Source: a virus. Taken from it: a DNA stretch of 31,890 nucleotides. A program made the translations under genes and the position numbers. The notes under the pieces are model-generated. The model worked only from the letters and a program-made list of their open reading frames with translations, made no database searches and was not told where the DNA came from. The stretch spans positions 1-31,890 of the IMG/VR virus record IMGVR_UViG_3300044641_005617, one strand, 5' to 3'. Of the stretch, positions 7,486 to 15,467 are shown in pieces (position 1 is the stretch's first letter; the number at the start of each line of letters is the position of its first letter).

Positions 7486-9206
7486 TAATAATAAGAGATA
7501 AAGACGGCAATGAGAAGGTTAAGATAACTGGTGGCTTTACAGGGTACACTGGTTACACTGGATCAGAAGGCCCTACGGGTTATACTGGGGCAACTGGTTA
7601 TACTGGACCTGGTAATTTTACAGGTTACACAGGATATACTGGATATACAGGGGATACCGGATTTACGGGATACACAGGTTATACTGGCCCTGGAAATTTC
7701 ACGGGCTATACAGGTCCTACAGGTTACACTGGAGATACGGGAGCAACGGGTTACACTGGTCCTGGTAATTTTACGGGTTACACTGGTCCTACAGGATACA
7801 CAGGGCCACAAGGTAATATTGGAGCAACTGGTTATACGGGTTTTACAGGTTTCACTGGCTATACAGGACCAGGAGCATTTACGGGTTACACAGGCCCCAC
7901 GGGTTACACTGGTTATACGGGTCCGCTTGGTCCAACAGGTCCTACAGGATACACAGGGCCACAAGGTAATATAGGATCAACTGGTTATACGGGATATACT
8001 GGTTTTACTGGCTATACAGGACCAGGAGCATTTACGGGTTATACAGGACCCACGGGTTACACTGGACCTCAGGGTGCAACAGGTTATACTGGTTACACTG
8101 GTCCTGCTGGACAAGATGGACAATCATCTTCATTCTACGATTACAAAACAGACACAAATACAACTTCTGGTAATCCTGGAACTGGTTTGCTTGCGTGGAA
8201 CAATGCTACACAGACTTCTGCAACACAATTACAAATCAACCACATTGACCAAGATGGTTATGACATTGACTTGTTCCTTGGTATTATTAAAGTTGGCGAC
8301 ACTGTTTATATCCAAGATGCCGCAAACTCTACAAACTATCAAAAATTTACGGTTTCTGGAACAATTACTGACCATGGTAACTCTTGGGTTGATGTTCCTG
8401 TAACTTTATCAGCATCCGCTGGTACTGGATCAAGCGGTTTTGCTGATGACTTAAATGTTCTTCTTGTTATTGCCAATGTTGGTCCAACTGGTCCAACTGG
8501 TCCTTTAGGAGCAACTGGTCCGACAGGTCCAACAGGTCCAACTGGCTACACTGGACCGCAAGGTATTCAAGGTGTTGGTGGTATCGTAGCAAACTGGGGT
8601 TCTTTTTGGTCAACCGTAGACCAAACTGCAGCAAATACAACTACTGCTTATGCAATAACTTATAATAATACTGACCCAGATAGCACTAATGTTAGCGTTG
8701 TTTCAAATAGCCGCATAACAGTTGTTGATGCTGGTACTTATAATATTCAATTTTCTGCTCAAGCAGATAGAGTTTCTGGTAGCGGTACTGACACCATTGA
8801 TATTTGGTTTCGAAAGAATGGAACAGATGTTCCAGAAAGCAATACTGTAGTAACTGTTTCTGGCGGTGCAGCAGCAGCAAAAACAGTTGCAGCTTGGAAT
8901 TATATGGTTGAACTTAACGCAAATGATTATGTTGAATTGATGTGGAGAACATCAGACACTAATCTTCAACTAATTCACGAACCAGCGGCGACAAGTCCTA
9001 CTCGTCCAGCAATACCCAGTGTTATTGCCACGGTTCATCAACTTGCATATAGCGGTCCTACTGGTGCAACAGGGTACACTGGATATACGGGATATACAGG
9101 ACCTACAGGATCGGGTTCTACTGGTTATACCGGATACACCGGATATACAGGAGCAACTCCACCTACAGATTGGACTTATTTAGTAATATTAGGAGGATAC
9201 GTTTAA
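7482..9206 (+). CDS. Collagen-like fibre protein with C1q/TNF-like domain
   Basis: This 574-residue protein begins with a short non-repetitive head. A long Gly-X-Y tract of about 190 residues follows, dominated by GYT, GPT, GFT and GAT triplets. After it come a globular beta segment (about 215-330), a short G-P-T tract, a beta-sandwich resembling C1q/TNF heads (about 365-530, including W-x-x-x-W-S-T-V-D-Q and [20 protein letters not shown]) and a final GYT tract. Such proteins trimerise and form thin virion fibres that bind host surfaces or mucus. Threonine in GXT triplets is a known O-glycosylation site in Bacillus BclA-type collagens, which may matter given the glycosyltransferase downstream. 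Confidence 0.8.
   Translation: MIIIRDKDGNEKVKITGGFTGYTGYTGSEGPTGYTGATGYTGPGNFTGYTGYTGYTGDTGFTGYTGYTGPGNFTGYTGPTGYTGDTGATGYTGPGNFTGYTGPTGYTGPQGNIGATGYTGFTGFTGYTGPGAFTGYTGPTGYTGYTGPLGPTGPTGYTGPQGNIGSTGYTGYTGFTGYTGPGAFTGYTGPTGYTGPQGATGYTGYTGPAGQDGQSSSFYDYKTDTNTTSGNPGTGLLAWNNATQTSATQLQINHIDQDGYDIDLFLGIIKVGDTVYIQDAANSTNYQKFTVSGTITDHGNSWVDVPVTLSASAGTGSSGFADDLNVLLVIANVGPTGPTGPLGATGPTGPTGPTGYTGPQGIQGVGGIVANWGSFWSTVDQTAANTTTAYAITYNNTDPDSTNVSVVSNSRITVVDAGTYNIQFSAQADRVSGSGTDTIDIWFRKNGTDVPESNTVVTVSGGAAAAKTVAAWNYMVELNANDYVELMWRTSDTNLQLIHEPAATSPTRPAIPSVIATVHQLAYSGPTGATGYTGYTGYTGPTGSGSTGYTGYTGYTGATPPTDWTYLVILGGYV
7533..8121 (+). repeat. DNA repeat tract encoding the main collagen-like Gly-X-Y region
   Basis: The tract consists of 9-base units coding Gly-X-Thr with third-position variation (for example GGTTACACT, GGATATACT, GGCTATACA). 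Longer period units recur, such as [20 protein letters not shown] and G-P-Q-G-N-I-G. It is prone to length change by slippage or recombination. It codes for protein and is not a CRISPR array. Confidence 0.9.
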
Positions 9207-9223
9207 TTTAAAAAATCAATAAT

Positions 9224-9679
9224 ATGGCATCAGTACCTTTATTAGGAGCAATACCCAAGACAAGCTATTGTACTTGGCTTCCAGCAACAACAGCAAATAC
9301 TAAATCAGATGGTTCTGGAACTATAGGAACAGATATTTTACTTGCCTGTACAGCAGGTTCTAATGGAGCATGGATAGACAGAATACGTCTTATGCCTGTA
9401 GGGACAACAGCATTAACATCAACAGCAACAACAGCTACAGTAGCTAGAATATTTGTATCTACTCAAACATCTGGAGCTACCACAAACCTAAATACTCACT
9501 CATGGCAAGAGATGTCGTGCCCTTCTCAAACAGTAAATCAAGCTACAGTATCTATTAGCCCAGTAGATGTTCCTGCCGGTTTTAGATTAGAAGCTGGAGA
9601 AACTATTTTATTTTCTATGTATCATGTAGCGGCAGCTAATACAGCATGGGAATGTACAGTTTTTTCAACAGATTACTAA
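9224..9679 (+). CDS. Small virion-surface protein
   Basis: This 151-residue protein, 17 bases after the fibre gene, is rich in T, A and S with few charges. It ends in an F-S-M-Y-H-V-A-A-A-N-T-A-W-E-C-T-V segment. It has the look of a beta-sandwich decoration or tail protein. No transmembrane segment or signal is seen. Its position between the fibre and the glycine-rich proteins supports a virion-surface role. No family name can be assigned. Confidence 0.5.
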   Translation: MASVPLLGAIPKTSYCTWLPATTANTKSDGSGTIGTDILLACTAGSNGAWIDRIRLMPVGTTALTSTATTATVARIFVSTQTSGATTNLNTHSWQEMSCPSQTVNQATVSISPVDVPAGFRLEAGETILFSMYHVAAANTAWECTVFSTDY

Positions 9680-9689
9680 AATCTAGTCT

Positions 9690-10622
9690 ATGAGTTATAT
9701 AGAAGGAGGAGAAAACGAATTATATAAGAATACTTGTAGAGTAAGCACTTTTAGACCGTTACAACAACGGGGTTCAGGTATTGAAAGATGGCAAACTTGG
9801 CAACCAACACCTCAGGAAACCATGGCCTATTTTTTATGTATAGGTGGTGGTGGTGGTGGAGGAGGAGGATTCTCAGGACTTACACTAACAGCTAGAGGTG
9901 GTGGAGGTGGTGGAGGTTCCGCAGGTCAAACAAGAGGATTAATACCTTTAATGTTCTTACCTAAAATATTATATATCTCAGTAGCAGTAGGTGGTGCAGG
10001 AGGAACCGCAGGAGGAAGTGGTGGAACTGCAAGTAGAAGCTATATATCTGTAGCTCCTAATAGCACTGCGCAAAATCGTGTTATGTCATCTGCTGGAGCT
10101 TCTAATGGAGCTACTGGTGGAGCTGCTGGCACAGCCGCAGGGGCATCTGCTGGTGGTAATGGAGAAGCAGCAGGTGCTTTCACTGACCAGATGGTAGGCC
10201 AATGGGGAATATTACAGTTTTTAGCAGGTAAGAATGGAGCTGCGGCTGGTGCTTTAGGATCAGCAGGAGGATCTAATACATTATATACTACAGGTTGTTC
10301 TAATGGAGGTAGTGGTGGTGGAAGCACTACAGCACTTAATGTTGCAGGAGCAGGAGGTGCCCAAACCGGAGTTGGTATTTGGAATAGCATACCAGGAGGT
10401 GCTGTAGCAGGACCAATAGATGGATCTACAGGATATGATACTAGATTTGAAATGATACTTCCCTATGGAGGAAGCGGAGGAGCATCAGGAACAACAGGAA
10501 TAGGAGGTAATGGTGGTGATGGAGGATTCCCAGGTGGAGGTGGCGGAGGTGGCGGAGGAGGAACTACAGGAGGAGCTGGTGGTAAAGGTGGTGATGGAAT
10601 AGTAATGATTATATCATGGTAA
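9690..10622 (+). CDS. Glycine-rich adhesin-like protein, copy 1
   Basis: This 310-residue protein has an N-terminal W-x-T-W-Q-P-T-P-Q-E-T-M-A-Y segment and many poly-glycine runs (longest about 10 residues near the end). Between them lie conserved blocks such as L-I-P-L-M-F-L-P-K-I-L-Y-I-S, V-G-Q-W-G-I-L-Q-F-L-A-G-K and F-E-M-I-L-P-Y-G-G. The C-terminus is I-I-S-W. Alternating glycine runs and variable loops recall the polyglycine-II sandwich adhesins of T-even phages (gp38 type), which sit at fibre tips and bind receptors. It is paralogous along its whole length to the next gene. An adhesin role is inferred from architecture, not from a recognised family match. Confidence 0.6.
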   Translation: MSYIEGGENELYKNTCRVSTFRPLQQRGSGIERWQTWQPTPQETMAYFLCIGGGGGGGGGFSGLTLTARGGGGGGGSAGQTRGLIPLMFLPKILYISVAVGGAGGTAGGSGGTASRSYISVAPNSTAQNRVMSSAGASNGATGGAAGTAAGASAGGNGEAAGAFTDQMVGQWGILQFLAGKNGAAAGALGSAGGSNTLYTTGCSNGGSGGGSTTALNVAGAGGAQTGVGIWNSIPGGAVAGPIDGSTGYDTRFEMILPYGGSGGASGTTGIGGNGGDGGFPGGGGGGGGGGTTGGAGGKGGDGIVMIISW

Positions 10623-10637
10623 TTAAAATTTTAAGTT

Positions 10638-11573
10638 ATGTATATTGAACCAGGAGATAACAGTAATAATAGAACTAGAAATAGAGTAAGTATGTTTACT
10701 ACTATGGGAGGTGCTGTAGGTACTTCATGGCAAACATGGCAACCTAATCCAGATGAAACTATGGCTTACATTATATGTGTAGGAGGAGGAGGTTCTGGTG
10801 CAGGTGGATTTACAGGTTCAGCAGGTGCTATTAGAGGTGGTGGAGGTGGTGGAGGTGCAGCAGGACAGACTAGATGTATAATCCCTTTAATGTTTTTACC
10901 TAAGATTCTTTATATTTCACCCGGAGCAGGAGGAGCATCAGTAGCCGCTTCTTCAAATGGTACTGCTGGTACTTTATCTTATGTATCAGTTGCACCTAAT
11001 ACTACAGCAGCTAATATTGTTGTTCAATCTGGAGCCGCAAGAGCTTCTAACACAGTAGCAACAGCAGGATCAGGAACAACAGCAGGAGCAGGTGGTAGTG
11101 CTGAAACTATTAGCACTGTATCATTATGTGTAGTGGGACAGTGGGGATTATTACAGTTTTTAGCAGGTAAAGCAGGAGCAGCCGCAGGAGCCGTTACGGG
11201 AGCCGCAGGAGGATCTAATACTCTATTTACAGCAGGTTGTTCTAATGGTGGAGCAGGTGGAGGTAGTACTCCAGCAGCTAATACTAACTTTGCAGGAGGT
11301 GCTCAAACAGGTGCAGGTATATGGCCTACTATGCCAGGTGGTACAGCAGGAGGTAATCCAGGATCAGGGGCTACGGGTTATAATAATATGTTTGAAATGA
11401 TTTTGCCTTATGGAGGTACAGGTGGTGGGACTGGAGGTACAGCACTTACTGTAGCAGGAAATGGTGGTGATGGAGGCTTTCCTGGTGGTGGAGGTGGTGG
11501 CGGTGGTGGTGGTGTTACCGGAGGGAGAGGTGGTAAAGGTGGTAATGGTTGCGTATGGATAATCTCATGGTAA
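10638..11573 (+). CDS. Glycine-rich adhesin-like protein, copy 2
   Basis: This 311-residue paralogue follows copy 1 by 15 bases. It keeps the same order of blocks: W-x-T-W-Q-P-N-P-D-E-T-M-A-Y, R-x-I-I-P-L-M-F-L-P-K-I-L-Y-I-S, V-G-Q-W-G-L-L-Q-F-L-A-G-K, F-E-M-I-L-P-Y-G-G and the terminal I-I-S-W. Segments between blocks differ strongly, for example residues about 100-150 and 215-240. Two diverged copies could broaden host range or form a hetero-oligomeric tip. The stop overlaps the likely start of the glycosyltransferase gene. Confidence 0.6.
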   Translation: MYIEPGDNSNNRTRNRVSMFTTMGGAVGTSWQTWQPNPDETMAYIICVGGGGSGAGGFTGSAGAIRGGGGGGGAAGQTRCIIPLMFLPKILYISPGAGGASVAASSNGTAGTLSYVSVAPNTTAANIVVQSGAARASNTVATAGSGTTAGAGGSAETISTVSLCVVGQWGLLQFLAGKAGAAAGAVTGAAGGSNTLFTAGCSNGGAGGGSTPAANTNFAGGAQTGAGIWPTMPGGTAGGNPGSGATGYNNMFEMILPYGGTGGGTGGTALTVAGNGGDGGFPGGGGGGGGGGVTGGRGGKGGNGCVWIISW

Positions 11574-13267
11574 AATTTGATGTAGTCCTCATAGCTAGAA
11601 ACGAAGATAAAACACTTCCTCGTTTATTAGAATCACTTAATGAGTTTAAATCATTAGGTGGTAAAGTATATATATTAGATACAGGTTCAAAAGATAATAC
11701 AGTCCAAGTGGCTAAACAATGGGGATGCCACGTAGAAGAAGTAGGTGATAAGTTTAGAATCACAATTAATAAAGAACTTGCCGACCAAATAAATGCGTTC
11801 ACCACAACACAAATAGTAAAAGACGGTGATAGTGTATTTGATTACGCATCTGCCCGTAACTACATAGCTAACTTCGCTACCCATGACATGATAGTCACTC
11901 CTGATTGTGATGAAATATGGACAAAATTTGACATAGATAAGATAAATCAAGCCGTAGAACAATCCGATCAATTAGAATATAACTTCGTATTTGCTCACGA
12001 CGAGAACGGCAAAGAACTCGTAAAATTCCTACACTCTAAATTCTACAACAGAAATAAAATGAAATGGGTAGGCATTATCCATGAAGTATTACAAGGAGAA
12101 GGTAAACGATTATTCCTAGATGAGAGTATAATTAAACTCGAACACTGGCAAAATCCAGAAACAAATAGAAGCGGATACCTACCTGGACTTGCTATTGATT
12201 GTTATACAAACCAAGATAATGACAGAAACGCACACTACTTCGGTAGAGAGTTAATGTATCATGGATATTTTGAAGCAGCTATAAAACAGTTAGAACGACA
12301 TATAGCTATGGATAAGTGGCCTACGGAAAGATCACAAAGCATGATATTTATAGGGGACTGTTTGCAATACATGAATAAATTTGATGCGTCATGGTATTTA
12401 AAAGCGTTTGACCTAGAACCAAACCGCAGGGAACCTTTAATGAAACTTGCTGAGTACTACTACCAACAGGGCAAAAAGGATCAAACCAGAGCATACGGAG
12501 AAGCCGCACTAACCATCCAAGGCAATAATTTCTACGCAAATTACCAACCTTATTATGAAGATCGGCCACATGAACTATTGTATTGGGCATGGGATGGCAT
12601 AGATAAAACAAAATCGGATTATCATTGGGATCAAGCATATAAGTTTAACCCACATAACGCTAAAACATTATCCGGAGCCTCATATAGATTTAGGCTACCA
12701 AAAGTTAGTATTATAATACCACAGCTAGGTAGAGAAGAAGGATTAAAAAGATGCCTAGACTCTATAAAAAACCTTGACTACCCAAACGCTTTAATAGAAA
12801 CCATCGTTGTTGAGGGAGAAGAAACAGTGCCTATCAAGGTTCAAAAAGGACTAGAAAAGTCTACCGGAGAATATATATGTTATGCTGCCAACGACGTAGA
12901 ATTTACACCAGATAGCCTTAAAATAGCCATCCAAGACTCTATTAAACTAAACAAAGGACTTGTTTCATTTACAAGTGGATCACTATTGCCGGACAATGGC
13001 AATATTTGTGAGCACTTTATAATTAAGCGAGAACTTATTAATAAGCTAGAAGCTAGACAAATATTCTCTACCGACTTTAACCACGTAGGAGTAGATAATT
13101 GGCTATGGGCACAGGCTACTAAGTTAGACACGTCATATAGATCAGCAGCGTTTATACACCACTACCACTTCTCAACCGGATCAGATATGGACAATGTTTA
13201 TAAAAGGGGATGGGAGAAAGTAATGAGAGATAGAGAAATTTTGCAAAATAAATTAAGTAAATTATAA
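11567..13267 (+). CDS. Two-domain GT-A (family 2) glycosyltransferase
   Basis: This protein of about 566 residues starts at ATG 11567, overlapping the previous stop by 7 bases; an earlier in-frame TTG and ATG exist, but residue M-V-K-F-D-V-V-L is the usual GT2 opening. Domain 1 (about 1-200) has L-I-A-R-N-E-D, L-D-T-G-S-K-D-N-T and the metal-binding-like D-C-D-E near 113-116. The middle (about 220-330) is helical with TPR-like spacing. Domain 2 (from about 377) has V-S-I-I-I-P, then A-A-N-D-V-E-F near 440-446. It likely transfers sugars from nucleotide donors in the cytoplasm. Acceptor candidates are the collagen-like fibre or the adhesins made by the same operon; this is inference. Confidence 0.75.
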   Translation: MVKFDVVLIARNEDKTLPRLLESLNEFKSLGGKVYILDTGSKDNTVQVAKQWGCHVEEVGDKFRITINKELADQINAFTTTQIVKDGDSVFDYASARNYIANFATHDMIVTPDCDEIWTKFDIDKINQAVEQSDQLEYNFVFAHDENGKELVKFLHSKFYNRNKMKWVGIIHEVLQGEGKRLFLDESIIKLEHWQNPETNRSGYLPGLAIDCYTNQDNDRNAHYFGRELMYHGYFEAAIKQLERHIAMDKWPTERSQSMIFIGDCLQYMNKFDASWYLKAFDLEPNRREPLMKLAEYYYQQGKKDQTRAYGEAALTIQGNNFYANYQPYYEDRPHELLYWAWDGIDKTKSDYHWDQAYKFNPHNAKTLSGASYRFRLPKVSIIIPQLGREEGLKRCLDSIKNLDYPNALIETIVVEGEETVPIKVQKGLEKSTGEYICYAANDVEFTPDSLKIAIQDSIKLNKGLVSFTSGSLLPDNGNICEHFIIKRELINKLEARQIFSTDFNHVGVDNWLWAQATKLDTSYRSAAFIHHYHFSTGSDMDNVYKRGWEKVMRDREILQNKLSKL

Positions 13268-13274
13268 TATTCAT

Positions 13275-13282
13275 TATATTTG
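13275..13282 (+). promoter_or_regulatory. Predicted -7 box for the holin-like genes
   Basis: TATATTTG fits the TAnnTTTG pattern and lies 15 bases before ATG 13298. It overlaps the in-frame TTG at 13280, which argues against that codon as the start. No good -33 box is seen at the standard distance. Confidence 0.45.
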
Positions 13283-13297
13283 ACAAACTTATTACTT

Positions 13298-13654
13298 ATG
13301 CTAACCTCTTTTGTTTATCTCTTATTAGGTTTTATCCTTTCAAACCTTGGGTACTACGCTACCAGAAACAGAGAAAGCCACAACTCACCAGTTAAACCAA
13401 GCTTTATTTTCTTTTTTAAAGATAATTACATCCGGTTAATACACTCAGCTTTAATTGCGTCTATTATAAATGTAATACTAATGATGGATATAGCACAGAC
13501 CAATGAAGTATTAGGTATGCCATACATTCCAATATATGCTGTAGGAGTAGGATTATTCCCAGACGCAATTTTAGCGTTCCTAAAGAATAAATTTGGCTTC
13601 ATGCAGCCTAAGAAAGTTCAGGATGAGGATGGATCAATTTATAAAAGGAAATAA
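13298..13654 (+). CDS. Small integral membrane protein, holin-like
   Basis: This 118-residue protein uses ATG 13298. It has three predicted membrane segments at about 1-20, 45-65 and 75-97, and a short charged C-terminal tail ending K-R-K. Size, topology and position after the fibre genes and next to a second membrane protein suggest a holin or holin-associated protein. A membrane protein of other function cannot be excluded, because no endolysin is found in this window. Confidence 0.45.
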   Translation: MLTSFVYLLLGFILSNLGYYATRNRESHNSPVKPSFIFFFKDNYIRLIHSALIASIINVILMMDIAQTNEVLGMPYIPIYAVGVGLFPDAILAFLKNKFGFMQPKKVQDEDGSIYKRK

Positions 13655-13656
13655 CT

Positions 13657-13950
13657 ATGCTTTTTAGCCACGACTCAAGCCCACAGCCAGTACACACCGG
13701 AACCTGGACAGGATTTTTAATCACCATGGGATGTAACCTTGTAGGAGGGGCCATATTAGGAGCCTTACAGATCGTAGAGGATATTGATAAGCTAACCGTC
13801 TTATTCCTACACCTACTCGGAGTTATATCGGTTACCATTGGTATTGTGGTGGGTATAATTACGTTGTTCGATAAAATAGAGGCGAGGGTACAAAGGAAAA
13901 AGAAAAAGTCCGACACTCCCCATGAAAGAGCATCGGACCTGAAACCATAA
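13657..13950 (+). CDS. Holin-like protein with two membrane segments
   Basis: This 97-residue protein starts 2 bases after the previous stop. It has two hydrophobic segments (about 15-40 and 45-71) followed by a strongly basic tail (E-A-R-V-Q-R-K-K-K-K-S). Two helices and a charged cytoplasmic tail are the class II holin layout. It is the last rightward gene before the convergent accessory island. Which of the two neighbouring membrane proteins is the holin is not decided by sequence. Confidence 0.5.
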   Translation: MLFSHDSSPQPVHTGTWTGFLITMGCNLVGGAILGALQIVEDIDKLTVLFLHLLGVISVTIGIVVGIITLFDKIEARVQRKKKKSDTPHERASDLKP

Positions 13951-13962
13951 CCATTATTAGAA

Positions 13963-13988
13963 ACGTAGTTATCTGCAGATTATTGCGT
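13963..13988. repeat. ACGT-N18-GCGT element at the convergent gene end
   Basis: ACGT at 13963-13966 and GCGT at 13985-13988 are separated by 18 bases that include the palindrome ATCTGCAGAT. It straddles the stop of the recombinase gene. It closely matches 15724-15749. See the finding on the dyad family. Confidence 0.55.
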
Positions 13989-14627
13989 CTGCTCAAATTC
14001 TTTTCTTAAATATTTAACTGCCCTATCACCGAAGGGGCGGGTAAAGCTAGGATCAAACTTAGGCATAAGAATAAATATCTCAGCATTAGTTTTTCCTTCT
14101 TTAATAAAGTGTAGTATAAGCTCTCTCATAGGCTTCACTCGGTCCAAGAACTTCTGCCTGTTGGCTTCTTGGCCTGCCTTCTGTCCGGTGAGGTTTTTTG
14201 CGTTGCCCAAAGACTCTCCTCTTGCTCTCTTAGCTGAAAGAGCTTCCTTGATCCTGGTTTGTATTCTTTTTACTTCCCACTCGGCAATGACGGCCATAAT
14301 TTTAATGGTGAGTTCATTAGCTTCTGGGAAGTCGCAAGCCCTAATTGGTACTTCTGAGTCAAGGATAGAGAATAGGAATTTACAGTCACGACTCAAACGA
14401 TCAATTTTAGAAACTAGAAGAGTAGCTTTAAGGTCCTTACAGGCTAATAGGGCTTGTTGTAATTTGGGACGCAGATTATTGCGTCCACTCTCCACCTCTA
14501 TAAAAGAAGCAACTACTTCATCTCCTGGACGTAGGTATTGTTGGACGGCTGCTTCTTGAGCTTCCAATCCTAGTCCGGATATCTCTTGAGACTTCCGGCT
14601 AACTCTCTTATAAACTACGTACCTCAT
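13980..14627 (-). CDS. Small serine recombinase (resolvase/invertase family)
   Basis: This 215-residue protein starts at the ATG at 14627 in an ATGA overlap with the gene before it. The N-terminal catalytic domain shows Y-K-R-V-S-R-K-S-Q with the nucleophile serine at about residue 9. It is followed by G-L-E-A-Q, S-K-I-D-R-L-S-R-D near 75-85, and E-A-N-E-L-T-I-K-I-M-A-V-I-A-E-W-E near 103-119. A short C-terminal helical region with an HTH-like end follows, so it is of the small type rather than a large phage integrase. It could act in dimer resolution, DNA inversion or mobility of this island. It is the last gene of the leftward operon and converges on the lysis genes. Confidence 0.8.
   Translation of the reverse strand: MRYVVYKRVSRKSQEISGLGLEAQEAAVQQYLRPGDEVVASFIEVESGRNNLRPKLQQALLACKDLKATLLVSKIDRLSRDCKFLFSILDSEVPIRACDFPEANELTIKIMAVIAEWEVKRIQTRIKEALSAKRARGESLGNAKNLTGQKAGQEANRQKFLDRVKPMRELILHFIKEGKTNAEIFILMPKFDPSFTRPFGDRAVKYLRKEFEQTQ
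14469..14484. repeat. ACGC-N8-GCGT inverted repeat inside the recombinase gene
   Basis: On the + strand GGACGCA, six bases, TGCGTCC form perfect 7-base arms around GATTAT. The core ACGC/GCGT spacing is 8 bases, as at other copies. It lies in coding sequence, so codon choice may contribute. Confidence 0.5.
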
Positions 14628-14839
14628 GCCCATCCCCTCCATCTCCTTCTTTTTTCTGATTGATAGCAAACATGTTTATGGAGTTTAATAGAATAATATG
14701 GAAACGCAATTATCGTCATTATAAACAACAGCGTCAACCCATTAGCCTGTTTAACTACGGTAATATTTACCCATAACAGAAGTATTGCCAGTGCTACGGT
14801 GAGTATTACAATCAGGATTAAAAACTTAAATTTTGTCAT
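14624..14839 (-). CDS. Small membrane protein, two segments
   Basis: This 71-residue protein starts at ATG 14839; a TTG 30 bases upstream would run back into the neighbouring micro-ORF. Two hydrophobic segments lie at about 4-24 and 33-48, and the C-terminus is basic (K-R-R-R-W-R-G-W-A). Its stop overlaps the recombinase start as ATGA, so the two are translationally coupled. Function unknown. Confidence 0.5.
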   Translation of the reverse strand: MTKFKFLILIVILTVALAILLLWVNITVVKQANGLTLLFIMTIIAFPYYSIKLHKHVCYQSEKRRRWRGWA

Positions 14840-14852
14840 AGAAAATTGCGTT

Positions 14853-14927
14853 TTAAATGAATAAGGCAATCACCATCATCACCAGGAATATGATCCAAAG
14901 TATAGCTTCAATCGTCGTCCTCTTCAT
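14853..14927 (-). CDS. Micro-protein, single membrane helix (24 residues)
   Basis: This ORF reads M-K-R-T-T-I-E-A-I-L-W-I-I-F-L-V-M-M-V-I followed by four more hydrophobic residues. The start lies inside the 3' end of the preceding gene in another frame, and the stop is 13 bases before the next ATG. A positive N-terminus and a single hydrophobic helix fit the pattern of the other tiny membrane proteins in this island. Too short for homology; coding status is likely but unproven. Confidence 0.35.
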   Translation of the reverse strand: MKRTTIEAILWIIFLVMMVIALFI

Positions 14928-15231
14928 CGTTTATCTTTTTAACAGTTAGTATTAATGACTTCTTGTCTATTGGTTTAAGATTGTATTCTATAATGGCAAT
15001 CTTAAAGTGGTTGCTTATATAACGCTGTATTTCAGGTGTTATTGCTACTAATAGCCTACTTTCTTCCGAGTTTATTAGTCTTGTTTTTAAGAACTTTGGC
15101 ATGAGTGGGTCTTTCTGTAGTCTGTAAAGTAGACGTACTGAGTACCCGTGAAGTTTTATTGTGCGGATCTTATTATTTTGTACTTGCTCATCGGGTTGGC
15201 TGCTTCCTCTATCTTCTTCTTCCAGGTACAT
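14908..15231 (-). CDS. Hypothetical accessory protein
   Basis: This protein of about 107 residues has an acidic start and an acidic tail (E-E-D-D-D), with a basic middle containing K-T-R-L-I-N-S-E-E-S-R-L-L-V-A. The ATG at 15231 overlaps the upstream gene by 76 bases; no later in-frame ATG exists before residue 44, so a non-ATG start further in is possible. No family is recognised. Confidence 0.45.
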   Translation of the reverse strand: MYLEEEDRGSSQPDEQVQNNKIRTIKLHGYSVRLLYRLQKDPLMPKFLKTRLINSEESRLLVAITPEIQRYISNHFKIAIIEYNLKPIDKKSLILTVKKINDEEDDD

Positions 15232-15371
15232 AATGCTCTTGGTTTATTGGTTAAAATGATTTGTCCTGTTCTTTCGTGGATTAGGTCCCAAAGGTCCTTT
15301 AGTTTAGGTTTGGGGGCTTCAGGATCAATACCAGTCTTTTTTGCTATTGCTGCTCTTACGTATTGGTTCAT
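15156..15371 (-). CDS. Hypothetical small accessory protein
   Basis: This 71-residue charged protein begins M-N-Q-Y-V-R-A-A-I-A-K-K-T-G-I, has a helical L-K-D-L-W-D-L-I-H-E-R segment, and ends I-I-R-S-A-Q. The ATG is preceded within 20 bases by a CTACGT-type leader sequence. The downstream gene starts inside it. No function can be given. Confidence 0.4.
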   Translation of the reverse strand: MNQYVRAAIAKKTGIDPEAPKPKLKDLWDLIHERTGQIILTNKPRALCTWKKKIEEAANPMSKYKIIRSAQ

Positions 15372-15377
15372 GGGTAG

Positions 15378-15393
15378 ACGTAGTTATTTGCGT
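15378..15393. repeat. ACGT-N8-GCGT element upstream of a small gene
   Basis: ACGT (15378-15381), eight bases, GCGT (15390-15393). It lies just upstream of the leftward ATG at 15371 and overlaps the end of the 27-residue ORF. Same arm order and 8-base spacing as other copies. Confidence 0.5.
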
Positions 15394-15467
15394 TGTTTAA
15401 AATACTTAAACAGGTACCCGAAAGGTGATAGTCCTGCTATATCGAGGATAATGTTTATTAATTTCAT
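15384..15467 (-). CDS. Micro-protein (27 residues), amphipathic
   Basis: This ORF begins M-K-L-I-N-I-I-L-D-I-A-G-L-S and ends Y-F-K-Q-R-K. Its ATG overlaps the stop of the upstream 78-residue gene as ATGA, a strong sign of coupled translation. It has a hydrophobic N-terminal half and a basic end, so membrane association is plausible. Unknown function. Confidence 0.4.
   Translation of the reverse strand: MKLINIILDIAGLSPFGYLFKYFKQRK

Noticed and set aside
7533-8121. CRISPR-like short repeats
   Set aside because: The repeats are 9-base codon units in frame with a collagen-like protein and have no unique spacers.
10040-10390. Leftward 116-codon proline/alanine-rich frame
   Set aside because: It is the antisense of glycine-rich codons in the adhesin gene, with no start context or neighbours on that strand.
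9690-11573. Invertible segment formed by the two glycine-rich paralogues
   Set aside because: The copies are in the same orientation, and I saw no inverted repeats at their borders that a serine invertase could use.
9690-13267. Diversity-generating retroelement acting on the adhesins
   Set aside because: No reverse transcriptase gene or template/variable repeat pair was seen; variation between the paralogues is not adenine-specific by eye.
14161-14559. Rightward 132-codon frame
   Set aside because: It lies fully antisense to the recombinase gene, whose catalytic motifs are intact.
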